A DNA stretch of 64,000 nt from Syncephalastrum monosporum B8922 (Eukaryota > Mucoromycota > Mucoromycetes > Mucorales > Syncephalastraceae). Below, piece after piece: positions 20,537 to 32,839 of the stretch. Both the position numbers and the translations under genes were made by a program. Below the pieces are notes generated by a model, which made no database searches, was not told the origin of the DNA, and saw only the letters and a list, made by a program, of their open reading frames with translations. Position 1 is the first letter of the stretch; every line of letters starts with the position of its first letter. Where the stretch lies: NCBI GenBank assembly GCA_000697355.1, contig JNEN01000833.1, forward strand, positions 343,497 to 407,496, in the 5' to 3' direction.

Positions 20537-22416
20537 ATGAATACCCCACAAACGCAAAATGATTCACCACCACAACCACAACAACCACCACAATCAGCAA
20601 CAGCAACAGCCATAGTAGCAGCACAAGATTCAGAAACAGTAGCAGCAGCTAAACCAGAAAGAAAAGGTACATCCCATGCCAATCAAGACGATGGACGACT
20701 TATGTAGCCAATCTACGATCCAGGCGCCGTTGTTAGCGATGAACTCTACGCACTCATTGGAGGTGCTCCTCCTGTCACCTTTGTAAAACCGACCTTTACG
20801 ACCAAACACAACAAGAAGACCAAGCCAGAGAGCTGGTAGGCATTAACCCTACGATTGACGATATCCGTTGCACCGATTCGCTTATACGTGAGACCAGGGT
20901 ATATGACTCTTTTGCCAATCCAGCCCGAAACGACGATTTACGCTTGCAGCATTGGGTACGAGCCGACGCCAGAGGTAACTATCTACTTGTGCTTGCTATG
21001 CCTTTTTTTGCCTTCGAAATATCAATTTATGGTATCTATCAGATAAGGAATACCATTTTGCAAAGTTTAATCGTTTGATCGATGTTCCGGAGTACACAGA
21101 CGACGAATACAAGCGACACTTGACAGGTACAGTCATCCAACCTTGCTGCTCTTGTACTCAGGCATGTAGCAGACTCAGATTGGAGCAAGGAAGAGACGGA
21201 CTACTTGTTTGACCTGTGCCGACGGTTCGATCTGCGATTTCCTGTCATCGAAGATCGTTACACGTTCAAGACCCGTACGATGGAGGTCAGTTCCGCCACC
21301 TCGTGTTTTTTCATGTACTCATGCAGGAAAATACAGGACCTCAAGGACCGGTACTATGCTGTGCAGCGTAAACTCATGAAAGCCCGACCGCATAACCCGG
21401 GTGAATACCCGCATGAGCGACAGGCCTTGATACAGCAATATGCATTCGACAAGCACCGCGAAACAGAGCGCAAAGACGCCCTCAAGCGGATGTTTGACCG
21501 CTCTGCAGCAGACATCGAGCAAGAACGCGTCCTCTTCATCGAGTCCCGCCGCATCGAGCAGAATGAACCTCGACTATCGCGTGATCGCGACATGTTACTC
21601 AATACGCTGCAACTGGAGCAGGCGCAACAAGCCCCGCTGACACCGCTGACTCCCACCATGGCGACGGGCTCAGGTCAAGGTGCAAGCGTTGCCTCACCTG
21701 TCAGCCCCGTCTCGTCGCTGGCAACTCCGGGCGGCATTGGGATAGCGGGTGGCACTGCATCGGCTGATATCAAGAAGAAGAAGCGCATCGGAGAAGACTC
21801 GGCTGGAGGCGCAAACAAGAAGGGTCGGCGGGTGTCGAATGCTTCCTCGGCCGGGTTCCTGGATGGTAGGACAAGACTCTTGTCATGATGAAGCGCGCAC
21901 ACCGAAAAAAAAAAAGCATGCGCATGGCAAATGGACCTGAGACTCAACGATTCATCTTCCTTGCCCGTAGATATTTTGCCCGAGAAGAAGGAGAAAATGA
22001 CCCAGGGCGCCATTTGTCGGTCGCATAAGCTGCCGCTGATCAGCAACAAGGCGCTGCAGCAAAAGGTCGTCAAGGTCATGGCTGAACTGGGTATCCGTAA
22101 GTCTGAACTGGATTGCATTGATGTCATGGCAACAAGGTTATTCATTAAAAATATGCAGCCGTCCGTCCCGATATGCCTACCGCCCAAGTCGTGGCAAAGT
22201 ACGATCAGTTGACACAGTCCATTGTCTATTTATTGGATCTCAAAAAGTCGGTCGACAAGCTCGAGGCAGAGCATCGTACTAAGGTACAGCGCACCCCCTT
22301 TGCTCGCGACGTAATGAGTATTATTTCACCTAGTGAGCAAAAACCGACTCATCACCTTGTTCTTCGTGTAGGGATCTGCCGGTCCGCGCGATAAACGTCG
22401 CAACAAACAAGGTTAG
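20537..22416 (+). CDS. SWC4: Swc4/DMAP1-type subunit of SWR1 and NuA4 chromatin complexes
   Basis: Nuclear subunit shared by the H2A.Z-depositing SWR1 complex and the NuA4 acetyltransferase. Nine exons: 20537-20666, 20724-20835, 20898-20974, 21043-21126, 21173-21285, 21337-21865, 21971-22096, 22159-22283 and 22372-22416; 446 aa, every phase consistent. The N-terminus is Gln/Pro/Ala-rich. Then come the conserved segments ERKGAVVSDELYALIGG, FANPARNDDLRLQHW and YHFAKFNRLIDVPEYTDDEY. The SANT-like domain follows (DSDWSKEETDYLFDLCRRFDLRF). RTMEDLKDRYY leads into a long coiled coil. The C-terminus keeps the DMAP1 block (RPDMPTAQVVAKYDQL, LLDLKKSVDKLE). It ends 143 bp before the next gene on the same strand. 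Confidence 0.93.
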
Positions 22417-22559
22417 CATCCTCGCCGTGTAACCCATTCGACTTTTTTTTTTCTTTCTGAACATACCAAAACCGGGAAGACAAATAAACACAAAAACAGG
22501 CACACCTCTTTTCACTCTCTCTTGCATATACTTTTCCACGCATTTTATTTCTTTCTACT

Positions 22560-23881
22560 ATGCTAGAGGAAGACCAACGTCGTCGGCCTCCTCGGGCCGT
22601 TAATATAATACGTCCGTCGTCGCCTCTATTTCAAGTGTTCCGCAACCGGCCTCTCTACCCTCCGAGTGCTTCCAGACCGTCCTCACCCGCCAACAGCTCT
22701 TTGGCTGCCTCGCTAATCTCGTCTTCATCGACTTCGTCAGATTCGACTCTCAAGACGGAATGGGTGAGCCGTCAGCAGCCGTCATTGCCAGACTGGGCTA
22801 TGCTCGCTAAGAATGTCGGCCGCACGCCAGCATCGTGTTACACCCCGCCGCATACGCCTGGTCCCATGAGTCCACTCTCTCCGTCCTCAGTCGTGCTGAC
22901 CGCAGACTCAGATTCCGAAGACGAAGACGAAGACGAAGAAGCGTACGAGGACGACTACGGTAATGTGGGCTTAAACCTCAGCGACTCCGAACAAGACGAA
23001 GACGAAGACCAAAGCCAGAGCGAAAGCGACAGCGATTATGAACAGCCTCAGGTGGTTGCCCGTATGAAGGAAGGCGCCACATTAATTACCAACAAGGGTC
23101 AAATCGTGTTTGGAAAACAACAGTATCATCAACAACAACAACCAAACACACGGTTATCACGCCAGGTACGTAACTTTACTTTACTTTACTATACCATACT
23201 ATACCATACTATACTATACTGTACATTTTGTACACTTTAAAGTAGTATGGTATAGGACCATGGAGACTCATGGCGCTCGTGCCTGCATATCGTTACTCAT
23301 ACATGCATGCATTTCTTTATCCCTTTCTCTTAATTATTATGACTTGCACTGGCGCCCGCATTCAACCAGATTGCCGACCTTGAAATCGAAAACGCCTCCT
23401 TATCCGCCGTCAATGCCTCCCTCGAAGCCCAAACACAGGCACAAAATGCCCGCATTGCAGAGCTTGAGAATCGTCTGAAAGAAAAGCAGAAGAAACATAC
23501 GCCGCCTGTAATACAACCCATTGACGTAAGTGTATGGATGAGGGGGATTTAAGAAAGTCGGCTTTCCAGGGGAAGCGCTGTAAACTCATCATGCTATTCT
23601 ACTCTTGCTAGGATGCACTGACGGAAGAAGACGAAAAAGCTTTTGAACGTGTCAAGTCCATGCTGCAGCATTTGATTGAGCAAGCACAAAACGCCATCAA
23701 GGCCCAGACAGCTGCACCTTCCGCACGCCTTGTTCTCCGCCGCTCTTGGCCTACATCGACCGTTACGCCCAAAAACAGCCATCTGCTGCGCCTAGCTGGT
23801 CAACAGCAACAGCAACAGCAGCAGCAGCACACTCGCACCCGGTCCTATTCCATGGAGCGTACCAGCTCCTGGCCTCAGTAA
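22560..23881 (+). CDS. Unrecognised acidic protein with C-terminal coiled coil
   Basis: No family recognised. Three exons (22560-23165, 23370-23525, 23612-23881), all phase 0; 343 aa. Residues ~1-110 are Ser/Pro-rich with SP and TP sites (YTPPHTPGPMSPLSPS). Residues ~120-160 are very acidic (SDSEDEDEDEEAYEDD, EQDEDEDQ). Exon 2 encodes a clear heptad coiled coil (IADLEIENASLSAVNASLEAQ). Exon 3 begins DALTEEDEKAFERVKSMLQHL and contains a Gln run and a basic Ser/Arg tail (RTRSYSMERTSSWPQ). The first intron is unusually long (204 nt) and carries an ACTATACC-type microsatellite. The composition suggests a phosphorylated nuclear or cytoskeletal scaffold; I cannot say more. Confidence 0.8.
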
Positions 23882-24259
23882 GAAAACTGTAAAAAAGTTG
23901 TATGAAAATATGCCCCTCCTTTTATCTTTGTTGTTTTGTAACTACTCGTATATATATTACCCGACTTTTTCCCCACCTTCAACCCCCATTGTAACTACTC
24001 CATGAGCGTAAATATGATAATAAACCATGTTCAGTTGTTGTTATGTGCAAAGACACAACCCAATTATATTTGCAGAGACGGGGAGGCGAAATGAGAAAAA
24101 GAAAAGAAAGAAAGGGTGTGAGGTATGAAAGACAAAACAAAACCAGCTCTCTCAATAATGCGACAAGAGAAAACGGGGGAAAGAGCTGGACCAAGGATAA
24201 TGAACAAAAAAATGCGGTTGGAGGGAATGGAGGAGGGATAAGGGTGTGGATGCTTGTGT
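23882..24259. other. Intergenic between convergent genes
   Basis: Contains the 3' ends of the acidic-protein gene and of the G6PD gene. An AATAAACCATG polyadenylation-like word lies near 24018. No coding signal. Confidence 0.45.
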
Positions 24260-26085
24260 TTAGAGCTTGTTGTTGGCACCCGAGACGCTCTGGACGGGCC
24301 AGGCATAGTTGGCGTTCGAGCGGTCATAGCCATACTTGGTCACAAAGGCATCCAGCGAGGCCGGGCCACGCGAGCCATACGCGTATGACTCCAGGGGAAG
24401 CTCGGGGTCCTGGTCGATCTTGTGCAGGATGGGCGTAAAGATCTTCCAAGCCGCTTCGAGTTCGTCGTCACGGACAAAGTTGGAGTGGTCGTTGCGGAGC
24501 ACGTCGAGAATGAGAGACTCGTAGGCATCGGGGATGGCCATCTCGGTGTAGCGGCTGTTGTAGGTCAGATCGAGGTCGGACTGGATCGTCTGGTAGGACA
24601 GACCCGGCTGCTTGTTGTTGAACTTGATGTAGACTGCCTCGTTGGGCTGGATGCGCATGACAAGCTCATTGCGGGGCGTGCCCTTGTAAAGGTTGCCGGC
24701 GACGTTGCGGAATTGGATACGCACCTCCACCTTGGCCTCGTTCAAGGCCTTGCCTGCCTTGAGCACGAACGGCACACCTTCCCATCGCTCGTTCTGGATC
24801 CACAGTGTGAGGGCAGCAAAGGTAGGCGTGCGGCTCTGCTTGTTCTTGAGGGTCTCATCCTCAAGGTAACCAGGCTTGCCATTGGCAGCCACGTACTGGC
24901 CCAGCAGCGCGTCGTTGGCCACAATGGGGGGAATACACTGCAGCACCTTGACCTTCTCGTCGCGGATCGCCTCTGAATCGGTCGAGATCGGGCGTTCCAT
25001 AGCAATCAGGGACAGTACCTGCAACAGATCTAGACACGCGATGAGTCAGGATATCATCGATTTCCCTCTCCACCCGAGAAATTGAAGAAAATCCACTTAC
25101 GGTTTTGCATCACGTCACGGATAATGCCGAAATCATCGAAATAGCCGCCACGGCCCTCGGTACCAAAAGGCTCCTTGAACGTGATCTGGACATTGTCAAT
25201 GTACTTGCGGTCCCAGCACTGACTGAAGAAGATGTTGGCGAAACGCAGGGTCATCAGATTCTTGACCATCTCCTTGCCGAGATAATGGTCGATGCGATAG
25301 ATCTAACAATCATAAAATTTTTTCGTTGATGAATATCACGATATCGCGTAACTCGGAGTTGCGTCTTCGGCTCATTTCGGTTTGATTTTCATGACATGTA
25401 CCTCTTCCTCGCTGAACAGCGCACCGAGTTCGCGGGCGAGCACGTTTGAGCTCTCGGTGTCCATGCCAAAAGGCTTCTCGACGATGAGGCGGTTGACACC
25501 CTCCTTGGCGTACGCGTTCTTCTTGAGACCCTTCGCGACAGGAATGAAAACGGAAGGGGGCAGGGCCATGTAAAACACGCGGTTCTTCTTTCCCGCCGTG
25601 CCGCCCCGTTGCTGCTCACTTTGGGCAATCACCTGATCAAGGCTTTGCCACGACTCGTCCTGGTCATACTGGCCCGAGTGGTAGGACGTGAGCTGCTTGA
25701 AGCCCTCAAGCTCCTTCGCATCGGCCTTGATATACTGCGTAACTCGGCTGAGGTAATCGTCATGCGTCATCTTGGTGCGTGCGTAACCCAAAATGTGCGT
25801 GTTGGCAGGCAGGAAGCCATTGCGGTAGAGCTTGAAGAGAGCAGGGTAGGTCTTCTTCTTGGCGAGGTCACCCGAGGCACCGAGAACTACACAGAGGGCG
25901 AAGAGAGAGAGGATGATTAGTAAGTTGCTTCCATTGACAGTTGCCTCTTTTAGAGAGGCAAAGAAAATGAAAAAGAAACAACGAGATACGCGTCATGGAT
26001 GAGGCGTGTCCTTACCGACGATGGTAGCAAAGCCCTGGAGCTGCTCGTCAACTTGTCTTTGAATTTCCTCAGTAGGCGTCGGCAT
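24260..26085 (-). CDS. ZWF1: Glucose-6-phosphate 1-dehydrogenase
   Basis: First enzyme of the oxidative pentose phosphate pathway: glucose-6-phosphate plus NADP+ to 6-phosphogluconolactone plus NADPH, in the cytosol. Four exons: 26085-26016, 25886-25402, 25302-25101 and 25029-24260; 508 aa, the usual eukaryotic length. The NADP-binding motif [10 protein letters not shown] is completed just after the first splice junction (~residues 27-36). EKPFG lies at ~residue 171. The active-site signature RIDHYLGKE follows the third junction (~189-197). The dimer and structural-NADP regions ([31 protein letters not shown]) are intact. Introns are 129, 99 and 71 nt. The gene is highly C/G-biased at third positions, consistent with strong expression. 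Confidence 0.96.
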
Positions 26086-27114
26086 TATATTATGTGGATT
26101 GGAGATGAAGCGAGTGTGAAAGAAAAAGAGGGAAAAAAGTCTAAAGAACTGGGAAGAAAGGAAAAAAAAAAAGGTTTCGTGGACTGCTTACAAACGCAGA
26201 TTGACGCACCCCCAAAAAAATAAAAGATCCGCCCTGCTCGCTTTCGGGTCAATATTTTTTATGACTCTCTGGTCAAAAAGGGGAGTGGACGCGCGTTGCG
26301 TGGTCCTTCCTTATCCGCGGAACAACCCAATGACGTGGGCTGTAACCCGTCGTTTAGTGCTTCTTTTTTCTTCGCTTCACACCTCTGGTTATCGGATAAT
26401 TTTTTGGGAAGGGGTCCCCTGTGCCACAACGACTTATCTCTTTTATTTTATTTTTTCTGACATGAACCACTCGGAGGAAATGGTGAGCCGTAGACCGATC
26501 AATACATGTCCGACCGGGCTTTTTTAAGTTTTCTATTCCACGCGGTCATGACCCTGAAGTACGGCAGTCGTCTTGACCACTCAGAGTCGTCTTGGTAACC
26601 ACCCTCCCGACGATTACGTAAAGTTTGGTGTGCTTGGCGCCTATAGGCCATTCACACAGTTTACTTTGCTCTCTGCAAAACAAATATCCAAACGGACTTT
26701 GTTTGTGTTTTAGCGTATCTGTTGACCACATAAATGCCCAGCAAGGGGGTCGACGGACAGGAGAACATGGTGCAAACGACCGTTTCTTTCGTTTTTTCAC
26801 ACACATGGCGTTCGATGTGAAAATTAGTTTTGGTTTGGTCAATTCATGCTGACATGTGCTTTATCTTGCCCCATAAACCGGCTGACAATTCCAGAATGCA
26901 TGCACGCCCTCGAAGCGCAACCCGCCCGCGTTTGTCAAGCACACCAGAGATGGAGCTATCTGGATGAACGTTTTAATGTATGGTGCTAAATGCGGCTTCG
27001 GGTTTTTCTTCTAGCGCAAAAAGATGCAGCGCTGATCCTTTTTGCTTTTTGGTATGGTATACAGAAGTCAGATGGCGGGTAAAAGAAAAGGGAAATAGAG
27101 GGACGTGAGATGCT
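26086..27114. other. Intergenic: ZWF1 promoter side and Oxr1 3' side
   Basis: Purine-rich just upstream of ZWF1 on the plus strand, then mixed composition. Frames up to ~108 codons lack bias or domains. Nothing more is supported. Confidence 0.45.
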
Positions 27115-28538
27115 CTAGATGCGGAAGCCCCATATTTCAAGTTGCATGCAGGCGAAATCAGGTGCTTGGGCCAAACTGTCGTTGTCAAAGGTAGGGCATT
27201 GCTCGCTGTAACCTCGGTCGAGGTCCGAGTCTATCCATAGCCCGAATTTGCCATTCCTAAATATTCCATCGCGGTTCATCAGTTATCCATTTGTCGGGCC
27301 AGGCAGCAGAAAATGACGCCACTCCGACCACACGCTCTCTTTTTTGCCCAACCCCCAACCCAACTTACCCGCCACCGAGAGCAATGAAGTCTGGTTCGGT
27401 CAAGATCATGTACTCGTTTTTACCCGTCCATGGGTATACATGGCATGCGTCCCTATTCCGTTGTTTCCACAGGAAGCTGGGAGAACAAAAAGGGAAAGAA
27501 AAAAAAATGATTAATGATGCTCATGAGTCCCACGCTACCGGGAAAACTCAGGTTTCTTTGATTACCATTCGCCGGTCCCATAATAAGATGTGCTTGGTTT
27601 TAAGCTTTCATTCAGAAAAGCACCAAATACCTTTTGTATAAAAACGGCAAATACGTCAACTGTGAGCAGGAGGCCGTGGTACAGATTCGTGATCTATCTT
27701 ACGTGATCATCTCCATCCTTGATGGCGAGGAGACACGGCCCTTTGTAGGTACGTAATCGGCGGTAAAGAGTAGAGAGACTGACGCCGTGTTGATCGAGAC
27801 TGTAAAGCAGAGACCACTGCTGCGCAACGCGATGGCGGCGTGGGAGTGATGCTCGAAGCTAGAACACCAAAGCGTCGTACATGAGTAACCTTGGACGAGT
27901 TATCTTATCTACGGTAACTTACTTTTGTGGCAATATTCTCAGTGAGAACGGGCTCCGTATCGAAGCGTCTGTCGATGAGTTGCGGACCAGGCATGTCGTT
28001 CAAGTAAGCAAGACAAGGTGGTTCCTTCTTTTGAGCGCGATCTGAGGCCGATATGAGGGTATTGATAGCGTCAGGATATAATTGAGGAGCTGCCGTTGTT
28101 GTCGTTTTTACTAGTGATGATAGCACGGTGATGCTGTCTGCAGAAGAGTTGCCGTTGGAAATGCTGGAAGAGAGCGAAGTACTCAGCGCAAGCGGAGAGG
28201 AAGGAAACGTAGTAAGGCTATCGTCACTGCTTTCGCTTAGAGATGACAAATGGCTTGAGCTGGAATGATCCCTTTTGGGAGCAGATTGCGTGTTGCGATG
28301 CGATGAGGAAACCACTGTGTCTGTGGAAAGCAACGTGGTCGAAAACGCCTTGTGCTGAAACGGGTAATAATTATTGTAACTGTAATGACGTGAACGAAAG
28401 GATTCCTCAGCAGGCCGTCCTATCCCGTATGATGGTAGAAGTATTAGATAATCCGTTCAACGTGCACAGATGCAGACACGAACCCAAGATTTTGTTGATG
28501 AAGTAAGACCAGCGAAGCTGCGTCTTGCTGGGGGCCAT
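27115..28538 (-). CDS. OXR1: TLDc-domain protein, Oxr1-like
   Basis: The TLDc (Oxr1/Rtc5-type) domain binds the V-ATPase and is linked to oxidative-stress resistance. Secure exons: ~28370-27923, 27858-27703, 27630-27566, 27476-27369 and 27256-27115. They join in phase as LLYSLDQHGVSLSTLYRR, GPCLLAIKDGDDH|VFGAFLNESLKP, YYGTGE|CFLW, VYPWTGKNEYMIL, GGG|NGKFGLWIDSDLDRG and LEIWGF, all hallmark TLDc segments; the stop follows directly. The N-terminal exon is Ser-rich (SSSSHLSSLSESSDD) and disordered. The 5' end is uncertain. The Ser-rich frame has no upstream in-frame ATG, so a first exon must be spliced on. ATG at 28538 in good context downstream of a TATAAAAG (~28614) is the best candidate, but its donor is weak. 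Confidence 0.85.
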
Positions 28539-29752
28539 GGCAGTGTATAAAAATTAAAGGCTGTGGGGGTTGCAGCGGAAGGCGTGTAGTGCGAGTACTC
28601 CAGCCTTGATCTTTTATAGAAACCAAGCGGATGGGCACTATGCATGATTCAGTAATCTTTTCCAGAAGGGTGCATGCATCGTGGCCGCATTCGAAGTCAA
28701 GGTCATGCTTTTTGACAGAATCTTCTGCCTTCTCCCTTGGGGAGGATGAAATCAATCTTGCACTTGAGCATATCAAACGAAGGTTAGACTTATCTGCTTT
28801 AGCCATATTTCATGCATAACGTGGGAAAAACATAATCGCTGATCACCTTGTCTGTTTGTCTTCCCTTCCTTGGAGATGTAGCGGCGATGGCGATAGGAGG
28901 AGTGGGGTTATGGTAACATAGCATTATTCTCTTCATGCCGGTAAAACGCAAATGAAGAAAAAGACAAGGTTTCTCGACTTTCCAAACATGTCGCTCGGTA
29001 CCGGTTTAGGGCCTTTTTTTCCCGGTGCTTTGATGCACGCAGGAGATCCGCTCGTAAGGGTGCTATCATCACGTAACAGCGCCTGCAAAGTGATTATGTC
29101 TGAGCGCATGTCCTGCACCACATGAGCGTCCTTTTTCTATCCTTGTGGACCAGAGTTTATCTTTGTGTCCATATGTATCCAGCTGGCCTGTGCCTTGTGC
29201 TTGCTGACCAGAGAAATCGCATGAGATACAGCATTTTAAATTATGACGACGGTGAAGAAATTTTGTGTTGCGAGCAGCATGATTTTTTTTGCTTCTATTT
29301 TACGATATGGTTGTTTGTGCAATATGCGATTTCAATGCACACGTTGCGGTTTTCTTTTTTTTATATTATTTTTTGCAGTGACGCCACACGGCAACTCTAT
29401 GAATGCCATTATTTTTGGCGATATGAAAATAGAATGAGGAAGTTTGAATCAGGTGAGGATTTTGAGAGCTGCACGGTGCATCTATGAAATGCTTGACTCA
29501 CAGCTCACAGCTCACAGCTCACGGTGGTTCCCATGATACTCGCCAGTGGCTGCTATGCGAGCGAAGGGTAGTAGCAGTACGTGGCTAAAGTTTGGTCTCG
29601 GTAATTGTGACAAATACACCGTGTATCTTCTGACAGAATAATTACAATTGCCATTGTATGCAAATCGGGTGAGCCGATGATCGGGGTTAATAGCACTATC
29701 CTTTTTGTGGTTTACTGCGCGGCATAACGGGTCTTCTTTTTTCTCTCCTTCC
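28539..29752. other. Intergenic between divergent Oxr1-like and Mcp2-like genes
   Basis: Contains the TATAAAAG word at about 28614 (minus strand) and frames of up to ~121 codons without bias. Directly before the kinase gene the sequence is T/C-rich. A small tandem repeat at 29497-29522 is listed separately. Confidence 0.45.
29497..29522. repeat. 7-bp tandem repeat (CTCACAG)
   Basis: Three exact copies of CTCACAG followed by a partial fourth, in intergenic DNA upstream of the Mcp2-like gene. No known function. Confidence 0.7.
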
Positions 29753-31705
29753 ATGGCAGCATTCCTCCGTGCACGACCTGCTTGCCGCCTGGCTCTGGGA
29801 CTCACTGCTGCAGGTGGCGCCATTTATGCTCTTGACGCGCGTTCCGAAGCTCAGCTGCTGCAACGCACGACTCGCACCTTTTACAATGGCATTGCCCTCG
29901 CTGTCGACTACAAACTCAACTTTCGTCCATCTCCAAAAGAGAGCAGCATGAACCACATTGAAGAGCTCCATGAACGCGTGGCTAACCGGATATTTGACGT
30001 CTTTGAGCGCAACGGCGGTCTCTATATCAAAATGGGTCAAGTCATTGGAACGCAATCGACCGTGTTGCCTGTCGCGTACCAGCGACGCGCGCGACGGCTA
30101 TTTGACTCTGCACCGGCACTTCCGTTTGAGGTGGTGGAGCGTGTGTTTCGCGAAGACTTTGGCGGGCTTCATCCAAGTCAGGTGTTTGCCGAATTCGAAA
30201 TGATGCCAGTCGCGTCGGCATCCATTGCTCAGGTGCACCGTGCACGGCTGCATAATGGAGACGTCGTGGCTGTCAAGATACAAAAGCCCGCCATATTGAA
30301 ACAGATGAACTGGGACCTCCGTGCCTTTCGTATCTTACTCATGGCCTATGAACGTTTGTTTGAACTGCCCCTGTCGTGGTCCTCAGACTATGTTGAAAAA
30401 CATATCCGCATGGAAGCCGACTTTGAAACGGAGGCTCAGAATGCCCAGCTGGCCTGGTCCCATTTTAAGGAAGAACCGTCTCTCAAAGATCGCGTTTACG
30501 TCCCTAAAGGTATGCGCTGGCCCACCACTTGCACGCAACGTGACATCCGCTGACATCATCTCCTTTGTAGTCTATCCGGAAATAAGCTCGAAGCGGGTCC
30601 TAGTGTGCGAATGGGTCGATGGTATTCAGCTAACGGACGAGGCGAAGCTTAAGGCCCATGGTCTTGATTTAAAGCGGGCTATGCGTACCACCATTGATGC
30701 CTTTTCGAGTCAAATCTTCCGCAGTGGCTTCGTTCATGGTGAGTTATAGCATATAGCAAAAGGTACACCAGTTGCTCATGGTATCGCATGTCCAGGCGAC
30801 CCCCATCCAGGAAATGTCCTCGTCAGAGCTCACCCCTACAAGAAAAATGACGTACAGGTCATTATCATTGATCATGGTCTTTACATCCAAGAGTCAGAAC
30901 AGTAAGTGATACCCAATGATGCATATCTCGCGCCTGACCGCTGGTAACAGGTTCCGCCTCGAATACTGTCAATTATGGGAATCATTATTTATGCTTGACA
31001 TGGACACCGTGACACGGATATGCAAAGGATGGGTAAGCATGCACTCATAATAGGGTCATTGCTGCAGCATTACTCACCTGTCTCTTGCAGGGTATCCAAG
31101 ATCCAAATATGTTTGCTTCCATTACGTTGCAGAAGCCTTTCAGTCCACAGAAAGCCGTGCACTTGGGCCAAGCCAACCTCGACATGCAGGACGTCTATGA
31201 GCTGCAGGTGTCTCTTAAAGAGCGCATCCGCGAATTCTTGAAGGACCAGGCCCTGTTTCCCCGTGAGTTGATCTTCATCTCTCGTAATATGAACATTGTC
31301 CGGGCCAACAATAAGACACTGGGAAGCCCGGTAAATCGCATCAATGTGATGGCACGGTGGGCCTTACATGGCTTATCACGGCAGCCCACGACGAACGTAT
31401 CGCTGCGTGGATCAATAGATCGTACTATCCAGTTTGAGCGTGTTGCTCAAGCAACCTGGCGGCTGTGGGTGTTCGATCTGACACTAATGCTGATGAGCCT
31501 CAGTTTCTGGCTTGTCCAAATGCGTGACCGGCTGGATCGTGCCCTGTTTGGAAAGAAAGGCCAAGGTTTCGAGGAGGTGCTCGACCAACGGTTAAAGGAT
31601 CAAGTAAGTCCAACCCATGAGCGATCTTCCCCTATACTCAGCCATCGAAAATAGATACAGCAGCAGTTTGGTATCACCATCGATGATTCTGTCTTTGATG
31701 GGTAG
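29753..31705 (+). CDS. MCP2: UbiB/ABC1-family atypical kinase, Mcp2/ADCK1-like
   Basis: Mitochondrial inner-membrane member of the UbiB family; yeast Mcp2 acts in mitochondrial lipid homeostasis. Six exons: 29753-30509, 30571-30738, 30796-30901, 30951-31032, 31091-31603 and 31655-31705; 558 aa, phases consistent. The Arg-rich N-terminus (MAAFLRARPACRLALGL) fits a mitochondrial presequence followed by a short membrane segment. UbiB hallmarks follow: the KxGQ motif in YIKMGQVIGTQ (~residue 100), SASIAQVHRA with the catalytic-type lysine in VAVKIQKP (~178), GFVHGDPHPGN (~307) and IIDHGLY as the DFG-like segment. The C-terminal part matches the ADCK1 subgroup (LFPRELIFISRNMNIVRANN). It is divergent from the Oxr1-like gene. 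The start at 29753 is preferred over an upstream alternative for its ACC-like context. Confidence 0.92.
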
Positions 31706-32839
31706 CTGCTTTGATCTTACACTAGATATACCACTTCATTTGATTCTCGCATTACATAAAAAGTAGAACTTTTTTCACGTATATGTGATGTGATGCCAGT
31801 GGAGAGCAGTAATACCTCTATGATGGATGTGCATAGGGCACTTTAAGATACCAGCTCATGGCTCATATGCCTAATCTAAATCACTATCGAAGATCAACTG
31901 ATTACATCACGCATAGTTTGTTCACGAGCGCGTTCATAGTGCCTCTGACAACTGAGACTCAACAACTCAATCTCAGCTCGAGCTAGGAAGACAAGCACTG
32001 CAACAAGCACTGCAATTATATAAAGGTCACAAACCGCTTGTGATAGTACACTCGCTATTTGCTGCGATTGCTGTGGAAATCAAGCTAGAGGCCATCTAGC
32101 ACACTTCAATTTCATCTTATCTAGCGCATGGTTTTATCACACTGGGATATGCAGATACATTTCTCGGTATCTGACACAGTAGGAAGATATACAGTAATCA
32201 GAGAGGACCAATGGGTCCTTTGAAGCACGAAGATTATTTGACGTCAGTCTCTGCAGAATATATTCTCGGCCGACTACAATAAAAAGGACGCTTATCTTGT
32301 CGTGTCTACCTTCTTCTTTGTCCTCTTCGAAGACGGGGAACTAGCATTGGAAGTGAAATTGATGATGACCATCAGGGCACTACAAGCTCCTCTTAAGGTG
32401 GACGATGATTTATCGCGTCAAGAATACGTCATTTTGGGCATCCTTAACCTTCGTCCAACATGAATACAGCATACTATACTGCGTTTCTCCTTTCCTGCTG
32501 TCTTCCGCGTCCGCATCTGCATTCCTCCTGCCCGCTTGCTAGTTAGGCGGACCACCGCCGCAGCTTCCCTCAAAGACATGTGCCTCCTCGCCAAATACTT
32601 TTCACCCACCGATAAGTATCTGCATATGCGTGAAATTATACTGTGACATTAAAGCGCACTCAGGCTCAGGTGAGGAGGCGGCTATGCGTTGTGACCGTGC
32701 ACCAACGACCCAGTCTCTGGCCGCTTAGACCGCTTAGATGTAGGGGAAGCAAAATCCTTCGATCGAACGACATATTTCAGAACGAAATCTCTTCCGCAAG
32801 TAAGGTAGTGTATATATAAATGAATTAGTAACTGTGTAT
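31706..32839. other. Intergenic, 3' ends of two convergent genes
   Basis: About 1.1 kb between the stop codons of the Mcp2-like and ornithine decarboxylase genes. Only frames shorter than 65 codons. No repeat or RNA gene recognised. Confidence 0.5.

Noticed and set aside
24422..24976. 184-codon plus-strand ORF opposite ZWF1
   Set aside because: Shadow of the G6PD gene, produced by its high C/G third-position bias.
28444..28806. 120-codon minus-strand frame upstream of the Oxr1-like gene, considered as its first exon
   Set aside because: It stops before the Ser-rich exon, has no consensus donor, and a TATA-like word lies inside it.
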